DNA from: Opisthorchis felineus
Lineage: Eukaryota > Platyhelminthes > Trematoda > Opisthorchiida > Opisthorchiidae
Reading direction: 5' to 3'
Assembly (NCBI GenBank): GCA_004794785.1
Contig: SJOL01009509.1
Coordinates: 219,659 to 283,658 of the forward strand
Length of the DNA stretch: 64,000 bases
A model generated the notes under the pieces. It made no database searches, was not told the DNA's origin, and saw only the letters and a program-made list of their open reading frames with translations. The position numbers and the translations under genes are program-made. Of this stretch, positions 60,950-64,000 are shown piece after piece; position 1 is the first letter of the stretch; the number at the start of each line of letters is the position of its first letter.

Positions 60950-61803
60950 ATACAAGCAGTATACTTTCCTGGTAACGGATGGTATGGGCACCGGTTGTGC
61001 GGTGATATATGCCCTCGCGGAGAGCGAACAGTTTGCCTCCATGCGTAAACTGTTCGGCCTATTCAGGGGAATGATGGGGGAGCAATATCATATTAGAACA
61101 GCTATCAAGAAGCACGTATGTATCACATAACATCCATGTATTTTTGGTCTCAGACACTCTGTGAATAGCCGGCATATATTCCACCACATGGCCCGCTTGG
61201 ACAATGCCGTATAGTAGGTTTTTGCTCATCATAATACGAGTACACATATTCTGACAAGATCTGTAAATATTGCGCCGCACGGATTCGCGATTCGTCTTAT
61301 GTCTTACGGCCCACTGGTTGCATATCACCCGAAAATGGGCTGTTCATGCACGATCTGGGATGGTTCACTTTGGTGGTGTGACCAACAACCGTCTGGAAAA
61401 TGCCAATAATTACCTTAAAAGCCGGGTGCAGCAGTCCGACACACTAGAGCACAGCATACAAAAGGCGCCTCGGGGCGCCGAGTGGCTCATGCGAGAATTT
61501 GAGATGCACACGTCGTACCACTGTGACCGACGGGGAATCCTGAAGGGCGACAGCTACGTTCTGAACGTGGTCTATCGAGTGTATACGTATGCATGTTCCC
61601 TGGTTTTGAGGAACTTGAAGCCGCGACCGCTAAGCCTGCACCATCATAGTGGTGGAACTAGCATGGTGGGGTCAACCTACGGTAACTAACCTATAGTTCG
61701 TGGTTCGAACACCCCGGCGCGCCAGATGGTTGACACCTGCGCTGGAGAATGCACATGCCACTTATACCGGGCGATGTGGCTCCTTTGCATCCATTTGTTC
61801 CCT

Positions 61804-61835
61804 GTATATAGAGATCAGTCGGTTTCAGGCAGTAG
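61804..61835 (+). other. 32-nt intron in the MULE-derived gene
   Basis: GTATAT...CAGTAG. Removing it joins the SWIM finger exon (ends CCT, phase 0) to the exon that continues ELFFVGFCLG...HQRWMSYYNL. Confidence 0.7.
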
Positions 61836-62304
61836 GAACTGTTCTTCGTGGGTTTTTGCCTAGGTTGCTTCCATATCCACCAACGATGGATGTCGTATTA
61901 CAACCTTCCGGAAAAGGATGTACCCCTCACCCCTGTTCCTAAACCACTGCCGAGAGCTTTGGACGGCCTGCGTGAACGACTGAACCGAATGGTGGAGGGA
62001 CTTCAAGGAGCGGAACCCAGAAGGGCCACATCCATCATTAGGCATTTGATTTTTCAGGGGCAAATCCTGCTGCGTCAAGGCCCGGCGTCTGCAGATGACT
62101 GCTCGCCGTCGGTGGTCGGGGATGCTGCACCTCAATCCAGATGGCGGTCTAGGGACACAGACTTGGGCTTTTGCATGCTCTGTGACCGGCTGACTGGTGC
62201 CACTGACCGCTGGTGTGCAAGGGATCGCGTATCATATCATGTCGACTGCTGTGATGGTGAACCTTGCCCGCTGTGCGGTGATGCTCTTCAGGCATGTCCC
62301 AAAG

Positions 62305-62390
62305 GTGAGTCCACAGAAGAATAATTTATTTCGGTCCTTGGCCCCGTCCAGAAAACGCAAAGCTGTGCTTGCTAACCGGTCCACAAATAG
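62305..62390 (+). other. 86-nt intron in the MULE-derived gene
   Basis: GTGAGT...AAATAG, phase 1. Removing it joins CPK to ESQDIDLDRSEESQ in frame. Confidence 0.7.
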
Positions 62391-62498
62391 AGTCTCAAGA
62401 TATTGACCTAGACCGAAGCGAAGAATCTCAGCACAGTTTGTCCCGGAAGTCTGTGTGTGTCCGTATTTTCGGGTCAAAGGACGGACTACTCGATAGTG

Positions 62499-62535
62499 GT
62501 GAGTAAATTTCCGACTACTACGACTGACGCTGTAG
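62499..62535 (+). other. 37-nt intron, last of the MULE-derived gene
   Basis: GTGAGT...CTGTAG, phase 1. Removing it joins GLLDS to the last exon ERQLEEGDEDDFM and the stop at 62574-62576. Confidence 0.65.
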
Positions 62536-62576
62536 AGCGCCAGCTGGAGGAAGGGGACGAGGATGATTTCATGTAA

Positions 62577-63770
62577 CCTATCAGCTCCACACAGTTCATC
62601 CGATCATGAGACCTCATGCATTTCATGTAAATCTCGTGTTTCTTCGGGGTTATAGTGGGTAGGCAAGCGAATCAGCCGCTGGAGATGGCGTTGTGTAAAC
62701 AAGCTTCTTCGAAATTGTGGCCGCTGAAGTGCTCCCATTATAGGGTATCAAAACATTTCAGACTGTCTTTGGAGTTTATTGTATATGAGAGCTTCCCGGA
62801 CAGAAGACCCCTGGAGATCCACGACCGGATTATTATTTATTCACTGACCTGGGCCAACGACGAACTATTTTAAAAAGAACAATTCTTAGTGAGTCTGTTC
62901 CATTCGACCCTTTTTATTATTGTGTACTCAATTCAGAGTAATTATATTTATTTCTTTGCCACACGCTTCCTAAAGTAGCTTTTTGGGTACCCAGACCACT
63001 ACAAGGTATTGCTCTCAGTTTTTCAGCCGCCTGCCCCATAGCGATATTTTGTTAACCTAACTTGTATCTTTCTCTCATTTCAGGACGTCAATAGCACAGT
63101 GAACACTCCGCAGGAAGAAGGTCAAACGCTTCCCGGCAGAACATATGTCCTCATCAAAACTACCAATACAATACAACTTTTCATGTCGTCTAATTTTGGC
63201 CTTCTCCCCGGTAGAGATGGATGGGCGCCCTCCGGCCAGCTGATTAGGCATCGTGGACCACTAGCCGAACGTTAGTCGTATGCGCCAGCTAGGTTCGCTG
63301 AGCTGTCTGCTATGAACGACGTTATGGTAGTCCTGGCATATTTCGCAAGTTATAATAGAGCAGTCTGCTGTTTAACAAAAAACTTGCACGATTTGTCCTC
63401 GCTAATGATGCGGCCACCGCGATTTTAATTCGTAATAGCAAGTAACGGTAAAAAATGTTTGCAGGAGTGGCACCTGCGCATATTTTGCATCCACAGGGCC
63501 ATGTAGTTTCTAGAATGTTCAACGAATTATTTCAGCTTCATTACTATCCGCAAGTTCCGTCCATTGTAAGTGATTCACTTTTTTCCGAAATTCGCGATAT
63601 CTTATTACATTAGCAACGTATTCACAGTCAGTGGTGTTTGATGACCTTGAAGATTCTCTCACCTAAACAAGTCGCCCATGTAGATAATTTGCATAATAAT
63701 TCATTGAACATAGGCATTCTGCACTGTGTAGTGGCAACCCTGAAAATGTCGTAGCTTTTGAGAAATCAAT
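62577..63770. other. Gene-free stretch, nothing recognised
   Basis: Probably the 3' flank of the MULE-derived gene. A 72-codon frame at 62655-62873 is open but has no motif I know. Confidence 0.35.
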
Positions 63771-63779
63771 TCCACTGTG

Positions 63780-64000
63780 CGAGTACTGGGCGTCTTCACC
63801 ACTTTACCGCTCGCAATTGGGCGCTGATTCGGCCGAGAAGCATATCCCACATAAGAGTGGGCCGCGCGCTGGACGCACAATGCATTTTCCTGCAAAACCT
63901 TTGTGGCTGGAATGAAACTTTTTACGTCAAAGTGTGGCATTTCGTTGCATATGTGCTCAGACCAAAAATCACACTAATCTGCTTTCATTTTTACGCAATT
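63780..64000 (+). repeat. LTR fragment related to the CsRn1-like element, cut by window end
   Basis: It contains ACCACTTTACCGCTCGCA, GAGAAGCATATCCCACATA, TTTCCTGCAAAACC and GTTGCATATGTGCTCAGACC, matching 59735-60095 in order and direction but lacking the central CCAATCA segment. Whether it is a solo LTR or the 5' LTR of another element depends on sequence beyond the window. Confidence 0.75.

Larger units (their letters stand above)
60143..62576 (+). pseudogene. MULE-type transposase-derived gene, 5' half decayed, 3' half splices intact
   Basis: Parts in order: N-terminal FAR1/FLYWCH-like domain (60149-60394, FTAFERALNEY...AAFVRS); a block at 60444-60680 (LEYNHKAFEFLYD, RLPANRRLTEEALG, GKILTTQDIYNYRRK); the catalytic-domain start at 60878 onward (DGKHATNRFG, YKQYTFLVTDGMGTGCAV, SEQFASMRKLFGLF); NNRLENANNYLKSRV at 61390-61430; a SWIM finger (CTCHLYRAMWLLCIH, 61750-61794); and a C-terminal Cys/His cluster (CMLCDR...HVDCC...CPLCGD). 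It probably binds and moves DNA in its intact form. Reading frame changes 0, 1, 2 occur between 60680 and 60880, a TAA interrupts at 61687, and the region that should hold the second catalytic Asp (61116-61280) is unrecognisable. Confidence 0.75.

Noticed and set aside
61682..61725. Possible tRNA or SINE (GTGGTTCGAAC) between MULE blocks
   Set aside because: The frame runs through it with only one stop and no A box precedes it, so I read it as decayed transposase coding sequence.
1..64000. CRISPR arrays, operons, ribosome binding sites
   Set aside because: Introns, SINEs, LINEs and a split homeobox show animal nuclear DNA; no regularly spaced short repeats were seen.

Overview
The window looks like flatworm (Platyhelminthes) nuclear DNA: a gene-poor, AT-moderate stretch with one widely spaced host gene and many transposable elements. 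The evidence is a homeobox gene with introns of about 15 and 7.6 kb, a CsRn1/Boudicca-like Ty3/gypsy element, CR1- and RTE-like LINE debris, 32-86 nt introns in a transposase-derived gene, and dispersed repeats with hammerhead ribozyme cores of the kind known from schistosome Smalpha. I cannot separate trematode from cestode from this sequence alone.

Region 1 (about 1-25.3 kb, plus strand) is one host gene, a homolog of orthopedia (otp). Three coding exons can be joined with correct splice sites and phases: 1330-1956, 16827-17436 and 25007-25320. The homeodomain is split between residues 46 and 47, the classic paired-class intron position. Its introns carry hammerhead-bearing repeats, tRNA-derived SINEs, foldback elements, microsatellites and the 3' end of an RTE-like LINE.

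Region 2 (about 25.3-42.9 kb) has no gene I can recognise. It holds five more loci of the hammerhead repeat family (26.7-37 kb), simple repeats, and an unidentified degenerate block at about 39.1-41.5 kb.

Region 3 (about 42.9-49.7 kb) is LINE debris. A decayed plus-strand CR1-like LINE is interrupted by a younger, 5'-truncated minus-strand copy that ends in a tandem 8-bp repeat. A small RTE-like reverse transcriptase fragment and a near-perfect foldback element follow.

Region 4 (about 50.0-60.1 kb) is a nest. A decayed plus-strand CsRn1-like LTR element (gag, protease, RT, RNase H, integrase, with related LTRs at both ends) was split between its gag zinc knuckles and its protease by a minus-strand Ty3/gypsy element at 52023-56539. 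The inner element has 308-bp LTRs, a primer-binding site matching tRNA-His, and a single uninterrupted gag-pol ORF of 1,303 codons.

Region 5 (about 60.1-64 kb) holds a decayed MULE-type transposase gene whose 3' half still splices cleanly, then a third LTR related to those of the CsRn1-like element, cut by the window end.

The most interesting signal is the roughly 300-bp hammerhead repeat family. At least two copies keep every conserved core residue, and many loci are palindromic. A second, tRNA-headed SINE family carries a similar but weaker hammerhead-like core.
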